A stretch of 64,000 bases of DNA. Origin: Pseudomonas cerasi. GTDB lineage: Bacteria; Pseudomonadota; Gammaproteobacteria; Pseudomonadales; Pseudomonadaceae. Below the pieces are notes generated by a model. It did no database searches. It was not told where the DNA came from and saw only the letters and a program-made list of their open reading frames with translations. Made by a program: the position numbers and the translations under genes. The stretch is taken from assembly GCF_900074915.1 (NCBI RefSeq), contig NZ_LT222319.1:3691001-3755000 (forward strand), written 5' to 3'. Below, piece after piece: positions 36,544-44,936 of the stretch (the stretch's first letter is position 1; each line of letters starts with the position of its first letter).

Positions 36544-38888
36544 CCGCAAACGCCAGCAGTCGCTGGGAAGACCTTCCGCTACGCGGCAAGGCGCTGGTGG
36601 CCATTTCGCTGCCACTGGCGATTCTCATGTTCTCGCTGGTGCTGATCTATATCGCCGAGCGCCAGACCGCTCAGGCAGAGGAGGACGTAAGGCGCGTGCT
36701 GCTCGTGCAAGGCGACATTCAGACCCTTCATACGCAGATCGCAGAAGGTGCGGCCAGCGTACGTGGCTACCTACTGACTCACCGGGAAGACTTCCTGCCC
36801 GGCTACCTCAACGCGCAACCGCTGATCGAGGCGGCGCTGACCCGGCTCAACACCAATGTGCGTGACGAGCAGATGCGCGAACACCTGAAAGCCATCGAGC
36901 CGCTGATCAACACCAAGGTCGAAGGCCTGGAAAAACTGCGCTCGATGGATAGGCAAGATCAAGAAACCGTCGCCCGCATCCTGATCGAAAACAAGTACGT
37001 GCTCGACCAGTTGCGCGAACGCATCGGCATCATGCGCGAGCGTGAAGACGCGCTGCTCGCCGAACGTACCGAGGCTGCGGCAGCCACTCGCGAGCGCCTG
37101 CTGCTATCGACTCTGCTGGCCGCAGCCTGCGGCATCTTCGGTGCCATTCTTGCCGTGTTGATGCTGTCCAAAGGCATCGTCGCCAGGGTGCATCAGGTGC
37201 AGCGCAACGCCCAGCGTCTGGCGCTCGGGCATCCGCTGCTGCCCCAACCGCCTGAAAAGGACGAGATCGGCCAGCTCGGCACCCGCCTGGTCGAGGCCGG
37301 CCAGCTGCTGGCCGAACGTGAACGCGCACTGCGCGACAACGAGGAGCGTTTGCGGTTGATCATCGAAGGGGTCAAGGACTACGGCATCTTCGCGCTGGAC
37401 CGCAATGGCTACATCACCACCTGGAACGCAGGAGCCGAGCGTATCAAGGGCTACACGGAACAAGAGATCATCGGCCAGCACTTTTCTGTGTTCTATCTGC
37501 AGCAGGAATGTCCGCAACACCCCGACATGGCATTGCATGAGGCCACCGTCAACGGCCGGTATACCGAGGAAGGCTGGCGCCAACGCAAGGACGGCAGCCG
37601 TTTCTGGGCCAGTGTGGTGATCACCGCGCAATACGACAGCAATGACGAGCTGCGCGGTTTTTCCAAGATCACCCGTGACATCAGTGATCGTCGCGTTGCC
37701 GAAATTGCTCTGGGTACTGCGCGTGAGGAAGCCGAACGCGCCAGCCGGGCCAAAAGTGAATTCCTGTCGCGCATGAGTCATGAACTGCGCACACCGCTGA
37801 ACTCGATTCTGGGCTTTGCCCAGTTGCTGGACATGGACTCGCCCGCCAGCCAGCGCCCGCAAATCGGTCATATTCTGCGAGCGGGCCAGCATTTGCTGAA
37901 GCTGATCAATGAAGTACTCGATATCGCCAGAATCGAAGCCGGGCATGTTTCCCTGGTCCTCGAGCCCGTATCCCTGTCGAGCGTGCTTGAAGAAGCCCTG
38001 GTGCTGGTCTCGCCGATGGCTGCCGACGCCAATATCGAGTTGAAGCCCTTGCCGAATCTGCCTGACGAGATCGGCGTGGTCGCTGATCGCCAGCGCTTGA
38101 TTCAGGTGTTGTTGAACCTGCTGTCCAACGCGATCAAATACAATCGGCCCGCTGGCCAGGTGCGGATTGAAATCGAGCAGACTACCGAGCAGGTGACGGT
38201 CAGCGTAGTGGACACCGGCTACGGGATTGCGCCGGAGCGTATCGGACAGCTGTTCAAGCTGTTCAAGCCGTTCGAGCGGCTGGACGCCAACCCGAGCGTC
38301 GAAGGCACCGGGCTGGGACTGGCGCTGAGCAAAAGCATGCTGGAGATGATGCACGGCACACTGTCCGTACAGAACACACCGGACGAGGGCTGCCGGTTCA
38401 TACTCGCGCTGCCGCTTGTGCGGGTGCAGCCGCCCGCCGCCAAACCGCCGCGTCAAGCTGACACCGCTCTCGAGATAACGCCGGATGTCCGCTCGCCCGC
38501 CCGCCCGGCCTATCATGGCAAGCTGCTGTGCATCGAAGACAATCTGTCGAGCATGGCCTTGATTGAAACGCTGCTGCAACGCAGACCGGGTATCCAGTTG
38601 CTGTCGAGCATGCAGGGCCAGCTGGGGCTTGATCTGGCGCGCCAGCATGCGCCACAGCTGATTCTTCTCGACCTCAGCCTGCCGGACATCAAGGGGCTTG
38701 AGGTGCTGCAACGTCTGCGACGCCTGCCGGCTACTGCTCACACACCGGTGCTGATGATCACTGCCGACACCAGTGATAAAGCCCATCGCGAACTGAAACA
38801 GGCCGGAGCCACGGCCATTGTGATCAAACCCATCCAGGTGCCGGTGTTTCTTGCCCTCCTGGACCAGTATTTACCGGAGCCCACATGA
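36540..38888 (+). CDS. Hybrid sensor kinase: CHASE3-HAMP-PAS-HisKA-HATPase-REC
   Basis: 782 residues. A membrane segment near 18-38 and another near 185-207 (LLSTLLAAACGIFGAILAVLML) bracket a periplasmic CHASE3-type helical domain (EGAASVRGYLLTHRE). HAMP follows, then a PAS/PAC domain (YGIFALDRNGYITTWNAGAE near 280) and HisKA (FLSRMSHELRTPLNS near 410). HATPase has NLLSNAIKYN, DTGYGIAPE and GTGLGLALSK near 525-600. A C-terminal receiver has LLCIEDN and LILLDLSLP. The design implies a phosphorelay in which the attached receiver, or the free receiver encoded next, takes the phosphate. Signal unknown. ATGA overlaps at both ends. Confidence 0.9.
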   Translation: MTANASSRWEDLPLRGKALVAISLPLAILMFSLVLIYIAERQTAQAEEDVRRVLLVQGDIQTLHTQIAEGAASVRGYLLTHREDFLPGYLNAQPLIEAALTRLNTNVRDEQMREHLKAIEPLINTKVEGLEKLRSMDRQDQETVARILIENKYVLDQLRERIGIMREREDALLAERTEAAAATRERLLLSTLLAAACGIFGAILAVLMLSKGIVARVHQVQRNAQRLALGHPLLPQPPEKDEIGQLGTRLVEAGQLLAERERALRDNEERLRLIIEGVKDYGIFALDRNGYITTWNAGAERIKGYTEQEIIGQHFSVFYLQQECPQHPDMALHEATVNGRYTEEGWRQRKDGSRFWASVVITAQYDSNDELRGFSKITRDISDRRVAEIALGTAREEAERASRAKSEFLSRMSHELRTPLNSILGFAQLLDMDSPASQRPQIGHILRAGQHLLKLINEVLDIARIEAGHVSLVLEPVSLSSVLEEALVLVSPMAADANIELKPLPNLPDEIGVVADRQRLIQVLLNLLSNAIKYNRPAGQVRIEIEQTTEQVTVSVVDTGYGIAPERIGQLFKLFKPFERLDANPSVEGTGLGLALSKSMLEMMHGTLSVQNTPDEGCRFILALPLVRVQPPAAKPPRQADTALEITPDVRSPARPAYHGKLLCIEDNLSSMALIETLLQRRPGIQLLSSMQGQLGLDLARQHAPQLILLDLSLPDIKGLEVLQRLRRLPATAHTPVLMITADTSDKAHRELKQAGATAIVIKPIQVPVFLALLDQYLPEPT

Positions 38889-39349
38889 CCGGCGACTTTC
38901 GCATTCTGATCATTGATGACCAACGGCCCAACCTCGATCTGATGGAGCAACTGCTTGCCCGCGAGGGGCTGACCAACGTCCTGAGCAGCACCGAGCCGTT
39001 GCGCACGCTGGACCTGTTCAACAGCTTCGAGCCCGACCTGGTTGTGCTCGATCTGCACATGCCCGAATTCGATGGCTTTGCGGTGCTGGAGCAGCTCAAC
39101 CGGCGCATACCGGCCAATGACTACCTGCCGATCATGGTGCTGACCGCCGACGCAACACGCGATACCCGCCTGCGCGCTCTGGCGCTGGGCGCGCGGGATT
39201 TCATCAGCAAGCCGCTGGATGCCCTGGAAACCATGCTGCGCATCTGGAACCTGCTGGAGACCCGAGCGCTGTACAAATCGCTGCGCGAGCTGGTGCCTGC
39301 GGACAATATCGAACTGCTGCGCCAGCCGCGAACGCTGGCGCAGCAGTGA
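38885..39349 (+). CDS. Stand-alone receiver-domain response regulator
   Basis: 154 residues: receiver domain with ILIIDDQRPN, phospho-Asp in LVVLDLHMPEF near residue 57 and ISKPLD near 108, then a 35-residue tail without a known output domain. It overlaps the hybrid kinase stop by ATGA and is the last gene of the operon; its stop codon directly abuts that of the converging universal stress gene. Its role could be protein-protein signalling or a phosphate sink. Confidence 0.88.
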   Translation: MTGDFRILIIDDQRPNLDLMEQLLAREGLTNVLSSTEPLRTLDLFNSFEPDLVVLDLHMPEFDGFAVLEQLNRRIPANDYLPIMVLTADATRDTRLRALALGARDFISKPLDALETMLRIWNLLETRALYKSLRELVPADNIELLRQPRTLAQQ

Positions 39350-39781
39350 TTATTTGATCAGCGTCACCGGCACCGATGCTTCGTGGATCACCCGCGTGGC
39401 CACGGAGCCCAGCAGCAGGCCGCCAAAGTTACCGAGCCCGCGGGTGCCCATGACCACGGCGTCGCAGCCGAGCCGCTGAACCTCAGCCTCGACCTGCTCT
39501 GCCACGTTGCCCAGATCGACGTGGGCCTGAAACGACACACCAGCAGCAGTCAACAATGCAACCGCATCAGCCAGCACCCGCTTGCCTTCATTGGTCAAGC
39601 CGGCCTTGACGCCATCAATCATGTCGGGAGCCAGATAAAGGCTGTAATCGATGGGGCTGGCCTGCACATTCAGGATATGTACCTCGAGCGACTTGGTGAG
39701 CTCGCCAGACAACTCGATGACATAGCCCAAGGCACGCATGGCGTGCTCGGAGCCGTCGAAAGGAACCAGAACTTTGTGCAT
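39350..39781 (-). CDS. Universal stress protein, UspA family
   Basis: 143 residues, one Usp domain. VLVPFDGSEHAMRAL at the start and GTRGLGNFGGLLLGSVATRVI near 110-130 give the ATP-binding G-2x-G-9x-G(S/T) motif, so it should be the nucleotide-binding subtype. Usp proteins act in survival under starvation and anaerobiosis; nothing in the context narrows this. It converges exactly with the phosphorelay operon. Confidence 0.9.
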   Translation of the reverse strand: MHKVLVPFDGSEHAMRALGYVIELSGELTKSLEVHILNVQASPIDYSLYLAPDMIDGVKAGLTNEGKRVLADAVALLTAAGVSFQAHVDLGNVAEQVEAEVQRLGCDAVVMGTRGLGNFGGLLLGSVATRVIHEASVPVTLIK

Positions 39782-39897
39782 GGGCGTTTTCCTTGTTGGG
39801 TTATGCGCTCAACATAACCGCAGCCCGATAACGCCGCTACTGGAATAAGCGTTTCCTTTGATTCGGCTCAACTCAAATCAATTCACGGCACATGCGA

Positions 39898-40896
39898 TCA
39901 ATGCCCCTGCAGAAACGCCGCGGCCTGATCCAGCAACAGCATCGGGTTTTCGGCCTTGTGTATGTCAACCGACAGCAACTGCCGGAAGCGTCGCGCACCA
40001 GGGAAACCCAGGCCCAGACCGAGCATATGCCGGGTGACGTGGTGCATATTGCCGCCGCTGGCAATGTGCTCCGCAATGTACGGCCGCATCGACTCCAACG
40101 CGTCGTAACGACTGATGACCGGCGCCGTGCTGCCGAACAACTGCTGATCGACATGCGCCAACAGATACGGGTTGTGATAAGCCTCACGCCCCAGCATGAC
40201 GCCATCGAACGACTGCAAATGCTCACTGCACTGCTCCAGCGTCTTGATGCCGCCGTTGAGCACAATCTCCAGGTCAGGAAAGTCAGACTTCAACTGCGCG
40301 ACCACGTCATAACGCAGTGGCGGAATATCGCGGTTTTCCTTGGGAGAAAGCCCTTCGAGAATCGCGATACGCGCGTGAACCGTGAAACTCTGGCAACCCG
40401 CCTCCTGAACCTTGCCGACGAAATCACACAACTCGGCGTAGCTGTCACGGCCATTGATACCGATCCGGTGCTTGACCGTAACCGGAATACCAACCGCATC
40501 GCGCATCGCCTTGACGCAATCCGCCACCAGCGCAGGATGCGCCATCAGGCACGCACCGATCATGTTGTTCTGCACCCGGTCACTCGGGCAACCGACGTTC
40601 AGATTGACCTCGTCATACCCCGCCTCTTCCGCCAGACGCGAACACGCAGCCAGATCCGCCGCCGTACTGCCACCCAGCTGCAATGCCAGCGGATGCTCGC
40701 TTTCATCATGCCGCAGGAACCGCTCACGGTCGCCATGCAGCAAGGCGCCGGTGGTGACCATCTCGGTATAGAGCAAGGCATGCTTTGAGAGCTTGCGCAT
40801 GAAGTAGCGGCAGTGGTGGTCGGTCCAGTCCATCATCGGAGCGACGGAGAAGCGGCGCGTGAACGAGCGCCTTTTATCGGGGCTTGCGGATGACAT
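39898..40896 (-). CDS. dusA: tRNA-dihydrouridine(20/20a) synthase DusA
   Basis: 332 residues. FMN-dependent TIM-barrel enzyme that reduces uridines 20/20a in the D-loop of tRNA. Landmarks are VAPMMDWTDHHCRYF near residue 18, the catalytic Cys in NLNVGCPSDRVQNNMIGACLM near 97, VTVKHRIGI near 139 and VMLGREAYHNPYLLA near 230. The VAPMMDWTD and H-C-R-Y-F words mark subfamily A rather than DusB or DusC. In P. aeruginosa the gene is near tal; here two accessory-like genes and others lie between. Confidence 0.95.
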   Translation of the reverse strand: MSSASPDKRRSFTRRFSVAPMMDWTDHHCRYFMRKLSKHALLYTEMVTTGALLHGDRERFLRHDESEHPLALQLGGSTAADLAACSRLAEEAGYDEVNLNVGCPSDRVQNNMIGACLMAHPALVADCVKAMRDAVGIPVTVKHRIGINGRDSYAELCDFVGKVQEAGCQSFTVHARIAILEGLSPKENRDIPPLRYDVVAQLKSDFPDLEIVLNGGIKTLEQCSEHLQSFDGVMLGREAYHNPYLLAHVDQQLFGSTAPVISRYDALESMRPYIAEHIASGGNMHHVTRHMLGLGLGFPGARRFRQLLSVDIHKAENPMLLLDQAAAFLQGH

Positions 40897-41159
40897 TAGC
40901 GTCGGTAGCTCGGAGAGAAGTATGGAGGCATTCTATCATCGGGCGTCGTTGTGCAGCCACGTTAGCCAATTGATGCCGCTGGATGGCTGTAAATTGGGAA
41001 GGTTTTGATGGATAAGTTTGAGGTCTTTCGGAATTGATCAAGCGGGCATCTCTGTCGCCCGCAAGATGCTTGAAAGCAGGTCCTCACCTCAGGAGCAAGA
41101 CCGGGACACTATGTGTGTCGGTGTCGGATATACACCTCTGACTGACAACCGCCCCCACC
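40897..41159. other. Intergenic region between dusA and a histidine kinase gene
   Basis: 263 bases. A short hairpin GCGGGC-ATCTCTGTC-GCCCGC lies near 41041-41062 without a T-run. I see no gene. Confidence 0.4.
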
Positions 41160-42293
41160 TCACCCCGCACTCAACGGAATGAACACCGCAAACGTAGTCC
41201 CATGATCCGCTTTCGACGTCACCTCGATACGCCCGCCGTGCGCGTCGACAATCCTGTCGACGATGAACAGACCCAGCCCCAGGCTTGAATAAGGTCCGTT
41301 GTCGGTCATCTTTTCGGGTGAGTAGCGGTCCATCGGGTTGAAGATAAACGGCAGCACATCTGCGGGAATCGGGCTGCCGGTGTTGTGGACGGTAAAGCGG
41401 AGCTCGCCCTCCGAAACGGCCAGCGTCACTTCGACGGGATCGCAGCTATTGCCGTGCTGTATGGCGTTGCCGATGAGGTTCGAGAAGACCTGCTCCAGTC
41501 GATCGCCATCGAAGCGGCCGATGACCGGGTCCTCCGACGTCAAGCGAATGTCTGCTTCCGGGTTGAAGGTACTCGATTCGTCAACGATGCGAACGCAGAT
41601 CGGTTGCATGTCTATTTTGGTCTTTTTCAACGGGATGCCGGGACCAATCTGTGAGCGCGTGAAGTCGAGCAGATCGCCGACGATCTGGTTGGCCCGCTTC
41701 ACGCTGGAGTAGATCCTCGATGCAACCTTGGTTGGCCGCGCGCCCAGATCATGGGTGCGCAGCAATACGTCGGCCCCCAGCAGTATGGCGCTTAGCGGGG
41801 TACGCAAATCGTGCCCGAGGATGCCAAGGAATATATTGCGTGATGCCTGAATCGCGCTGGTATAGCTGGAGATAGACTCGGCCAGGGCCTGATCTATCGC
41901 CTCGTTGAAACGAATCATGTCTTCGATCTGCTGTTGAGTGTCCAGCGCTTCTCGCGACATCCACTGTTTGATCACGCTCGCCCGTAATGCCCGAAACTCC
42001 GAAACCACCTGATCGATGGTGAAGCCCGACATCAGTCGAGTGATCGCGTGGCTTTTGGCTGCGGTTTGTTCATGTGACACGCCGTGGCCCTGCGATTTGT
42101 CGACCTGCTGTTGCAACGACTGATCCGTTTCCAGATCAGTGGCGATCGCCCGCAGCATTTGCTCGACATGGTCCCTGAGCTCTGTGGTATCCAGAGGCTC
42201 ACCGGCCGGAGACAAGGTGCGTGCGAAATCGGTCCACTCGCGCACGATAGGTTCGATGTTTTCGAGGATGAAGCCTGATAAACGCATAGCCAT
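41160..42293 (-). CDS. Sensor histidine kinase with RsbRD-like N-terminal domain
   Basis: 377 residues, soluble. The N-terminal 150 residues are helical (IVREWTDFARTL, RDHVEQMLRAIATDLE) and resemble the RsbT co-antagonist RsbRD N-terminal domain found in many Pseudomonas kinases. HisKA has ILGHDLRTPLSAILLG near 160 with the phospho-His. HATPase_c has NLIGNAIQHGN near 275, and SSLGLGLFIVDRIVDAHGG near 340. There is no receiver domain or adjacent regulator gene, so its partner is not known. Signal unknown. Confidence 0.85.
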   Translation of the reverse strand: MAMRLSGFILENIEPIVREWTDFARTLSPAGEPLDTTELRDHVEQMLRAIATDLETDQSLQQQVDKSQGHGVSHEQTAAKSHAITRLMSGFTIDQVVSEFRALRASVIKQWMSREALDTQQQIEDMIRFNEAIDQALAESISSYTSAIQASRNIFLGILGHDLRTPLSAILLGADVLLRTHDLGARPTKVASRIYSSVKRANQIVGDLLDFTRSQIGPGIPLKKTKIDMQPICVRIVDESSTFNPEADIRLTSEDPVIGRFDGDRLEQVFSNLIGNAIQHGNSCDPVEVTLAVSEGELRFTVHNTGSPIPADVLPFIFNPMDRYSPEKMTDNGPYSSLGLGLFIVDRIVDAHGGRIEVTSKADHGTTFAVFIPLSAG

Positions 42294-42420
42294 TCAAACC
42301 TGAACATGAACTCCGCAGATTGCAGGTTCGTAGAGTGAGCCGGGCACCCGTCCCGAACCTGCGGACAGATAAAATCTGGAGTGAAGTTCACACAGTCAGC
42401 GGACTAATGGAATACCGAAT

Positions 42421-42660
42421 CTAATCGGAAAGTGCCTGTAAACGAGCCTGAACTGCGTCGTCGAAAATAATGTAAAGCGCTTCGGCATCCGCTGGACGCA
42501 GCTTTCTGCTTGTCTCCAGGCCATGAATGTATTCGATCTGCAACGCCCCCTCGGCTTCCACGTCGGCGCGGGTGCTGGTTGCGTCGAGCGCTCTTACCAG
42601 ATCACTGATCGCTCCCTGTACAGGCTTGGGGAGTCGTAACTGATCAAGTCGTTCTTGCAT
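42421..42660 (-). CDS. Small protein of unknown function
   Basis: 79 residues from ATG 42660; an upstream ATG at 42705 would add 15 residues with no clear SD, so the shorter form is preferred but not certain. The protein is soluble, acidic, mostly helical by composition, with no signal peptide, membrane segment or motif that I recognise. It lies between the UmuD-like gene and the histidine kinase on the same strand. It could be co-transcribed with the SOS-controlled gene upstream, 79 bases away. Confidence 0.6.
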   Translation of the reverse strand: MQERLDQLRLPKPVQGAISDLVRALDATSTRADVEAEGALQIEYIHGLETSRKLRPADAEALYIIFDDAVQARLQALSD

Positions 42661-42738
42661 GCGCTCGGTATTCCGGTAAAAGCCATAGAGTGAGCAGCAA
42701 ATCACGCAGCGCCTTGCAATGCAAGGACATGCGTCTGT

Positions 42739-43182
42739 TCATCGATGAGCTGATGATGCAGCGCGGCCCTCCAGCAGGTTTTTCAGGCTGTAGGTGACCA
42801 CGCCCAGAATGATCAGGTCATCGTTGTCGGTGACACGCAGTGGTGGGTAATCCGGATTTTGCGATTCCAGAATCACCACATCGCCGCGCATGTGCAGACG
42901 CCGGCAGATCTGCCGTGCATTGAGCGAGGCAACGACGATGTCACCGTGCTCAGCGAACTGGCTGCGGTCGACCACCAGCATGTCCCCGCTGCACATGCCG
43001 CCCCCTTGCATGCCTTGGTCTTCGATCCTGGCCAGGTAGGCGTGCGGCTCACGGACCTCGCAAAGCTCGGCGATGGAAACATGCTTCTCGACCACTGGCG
43101 ATCTGGAGCCAACGGACGACAGCGATATAAACGGGAGCTTGATGCCCCCTGCCGACAACGGGCCAAGGAATGTAACACTCAT
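42739..43182 (-). CDS. UmuD/LexA-fold (S24) protein lacking the catalytic Ser-Lys pair
   Basis: 147 residues. The sequence aligns with UmuD from end to end: GPLSAGGIKLPF at 7, a C-terminal SGDMLVVDRSQ near 65 and HGDIVVAS near 79. At the nucleophile (UmuD GDSM, Ser60) it has D-Q-G57-M, and where UmuD has the general base Lys97 (VKKL) it has C-R94-R-L. The Cys-Gly self-cleavage pair is replaced by V24-G25. So auto-cleavage is not expected. A CTGT-N8-ACAG LexA box lies 22 bases upstream, so it is under SOS control. No umuC-like gene is next to it. It may act as a non-cleavable UmuD that binds a partner polymerase or UmuD; that is inference. Confidence 0.82.
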   Translation of the reverse strand: MSVTFLGPLSAGGIKLPFISLSSVGSRSPVVEKHVSIAELCEVREPHAYLARIEDQGMQGGGMCSGDMLVVDRSQFAEHGDIVVASLNARQICRRLHMRGDVVILESQNPDYPPLRVTDNDDLIILGVVTYSLKNLLEGRAASSAHR

Positions 43183-43204
43183 GAGGCAAGCCTTTTCTGA
43201 TTAA

Positions 43205-43220
43205 CTGTATACATATACAG
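43205..43220 (-). promoter_or_regulatory. LexA binding site (SOS box)
   Basis: CTGTATACATATACAG, which has both conserved half-sites CTGT and ACAG with the 8-base AT-rich spacer. Its edge is 22 bases from the ATG of the UmuD-like gene (43182), so it probably covers the promoter. Confidence 0.93.
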
Positions 43221-43319
43221 TTAATCGTTTATCGGTGATCAGGTCAATCGCAATGCCCCACGCATCGACAGATGGCGTGGCCCGCAGACCACGCCTGTCA
43301 ACGCTCCCCTCACGAGTCG

Positions 43320-44582
43320 TCAGGGCGCAGCATCGCCCTTCGACAACTGCGTAATCAGCGCCACGGTCAGGTAAAGCCTGGGCGCGATGCTCGACAACTC
43401 AATGTATTCATCGTCGGCATGCAGACCGGCGCCGACCACGCCCATGGTTTCGAGTACCGCAGGTTTTGCACTGCCCGGTACGTAGGCATAGCCCGCGTCG
43501 GTACCGAAACGCATGGCAATCGGCTCCAGAGTGCGGCCTGTTTTCTGGTACAGCGCCTGCGCGGTTTTCGCCAGCTGTTCGGAGCCAGGGTTTCTGGCCA
43601 GCGGCGGTCGGCCTTTTTCCATTCGCAAGGTCACTTCGGTGCCATCGACCAGTGTCTTCTTCACGATTTTTTGGCCATCAGCCAGTACGCGATCGCTCTC
43701 GCTGAGGTCGGAATAGCGCATGTCCGCCTCGGCTGATGCGCTGGATGGAATGATGTTGCGCTTCTCCCCGCCCTTGATCAGTGTCCAGTTGACGGTCGTG
43801 CCTTTGCCTGGGTCGCCGAGGTCCTTAAGCTGCAGCAACTGATGCGCCAGCTCGATGGCGGCATTGCGCCCGGCCTCGGGAGCGGAGCCCGCATGTGATG
43901 ATTTGCCTTTGACATCGAGGAGCAGGCCATTGATGCCGTTGGTGGCGACGGTGACGGCATCCTTGTCAGGCGGCTCGTACGAAAACACGTAGTCATGCTG
44001 GCGAGCGAGTTCGGCGATGACTTTTTTCGAACCGCTGGAGCCGGTCTCCTCGTCCGGGTTAAAGAGCACAGTGAGCGTACCGAACTCCTTGAAGTGCTCA
44101 TTCTGCAACAACTGCAGTGCGTGCAGAATCATCGCCACGCCGCCCTTGGCATCTGCCACCCCTGGCCCATAGGCGCGCTCGCTGTCGAGCCTGAAGGGAC
44201 GCTTGGCGGCAGTGCCCGGCCCGAACACCGTGTCGTAGTGGACCATCAACAGAAAAGAACGCGTGCCGTTGCCTTTGAACGTGCCGACGATATTGTCCCC
44301 CGCCGAAGGATCTGCCGGCGTGGTGGAGACTTCAGCGCCCAGCGCCTTGAGACGTTCGACCAGCATCGCGCTGACGGTCTTCAGCCCGGGTGCCTGGCCG
44401 GTGCCTGTGTCGATATCGACCAGTTGCCGGACAGTGTCGAGGTAGGCCGGTTGTTCGGCCTGGGCTTTTTTCAGCAACTGATCGGGTGACAGCTCGGCGG
44501 CATTGGCAGCCATGGAAAACAGCCCCATGGAAACCAGGGAAAGTCCGATGGCGGCAGTGAGGGGGAAGCGTCGTGAATGCAT
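43320..44582 (-). CDS. Periplasmic M20 peptidase, glutamate carboxypeptidase (CPG2) type
   Basis: 420 residues with a signal peptide (about 1-28, GLFSMAANA). Zinc ligands and catalytic residues of the M20 family are in VHYDTVFG near 112, GVADAKGG near 141, NPDEETGSSGS near 176 (general base Glu-Glu) and GAGLHADDEYI near 390. CPG2 of Pseudomonas removes C-terminal glutamate from folates and peptides. Substrate here is inferred at family level only. It has no operon partner. Confidence 0.9.
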   Translation of the reverse strand: MHSRRFPLTAAIGLSLVSMGLFSMAANAAELSPDQLLKKAQAEQPAYLDTVRQLVDIDTGTGQAPGLKTVSAMLVERLKALGAEVSTTPADPSAGDNIVGTFKGNGTRSFLLMVHYDTVFGPGTAAKRPFRLDSERAYGPGVADAKGGVAMILHALQLLQNEHFKEFGTLTVLFNPDEETGSSGSKKVIAELARQHDYVFSYEPPDKDAVTVATNGINGLLLDVKGKSSHAGSAPEAGRNAAIELAHQLLQLKDLGDPGKGTTVNWTLIKGGEKRNIIPSSASAEADMRYSDLSESDRVLADGQKIVKKTLVDGTEVTLRMEKGRPPLARNPGSEQLAKTAQALYQKTGRTLEPIAMRFGTDAGYAYVPGSAKPAVLETMGVVGAGLHADDEYIELSSIAPRLYLTVALITQLSKGDAAP

Positions 44583-44936
44583 GCTGGTTCCTTCAGATCA
44601 TCGCGAGTCGAACAGCATCTTTACCCCAATGCGCCGCTCGACGCCACAGCCCGGTCTGATTGCGAACCCGGCTCACCCCAGCGCAGCGGCCTTCTGTCAA
44701 AGGCACGGTAAGCTGATGTTCCCGCCCATTGCGCAACGTGCAGGCCGCTCTTCAAGAGGTTAAATTCACATCAAGGGAACAAGCGGTCTGTGCGAGGCTC
44801 AAAAACAGCCTAGACAAAGGTATTCACGACAACGCCATCCCTCAGGGCCTATCATCGGCAGCAGTAAACGCTGCGGCCTTGAGTGGTCGGCAGCGCTCGG
44901 GTAATGTCATCCAACCGCACAGGACAGAGCACGCTC
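44583..44936. other. Intergenic region before tal
   Basis: 354 bases between the divergent peptidase and transaldolase genes. It should hold both promoters, but I cannot point to a clear pair of -35/-10 elements and see no further gene. Confidence 0.4.

Noticed and set aside
41041..41062. GC-rich hairpin as terminator for the kinase or dusA
   Set aside because: There is no T-run and both adjacent genes read leftwards on the minus strand with the hairpin between the kinase 3' end and the dusA start; evidence is too weak.
44503..44763. 86-residue plus-strand frame over the peptidase start
   Set aside because: It is mainly antisense to the signal peptide of the M20 peptidase and has no SD or recognisable motif.
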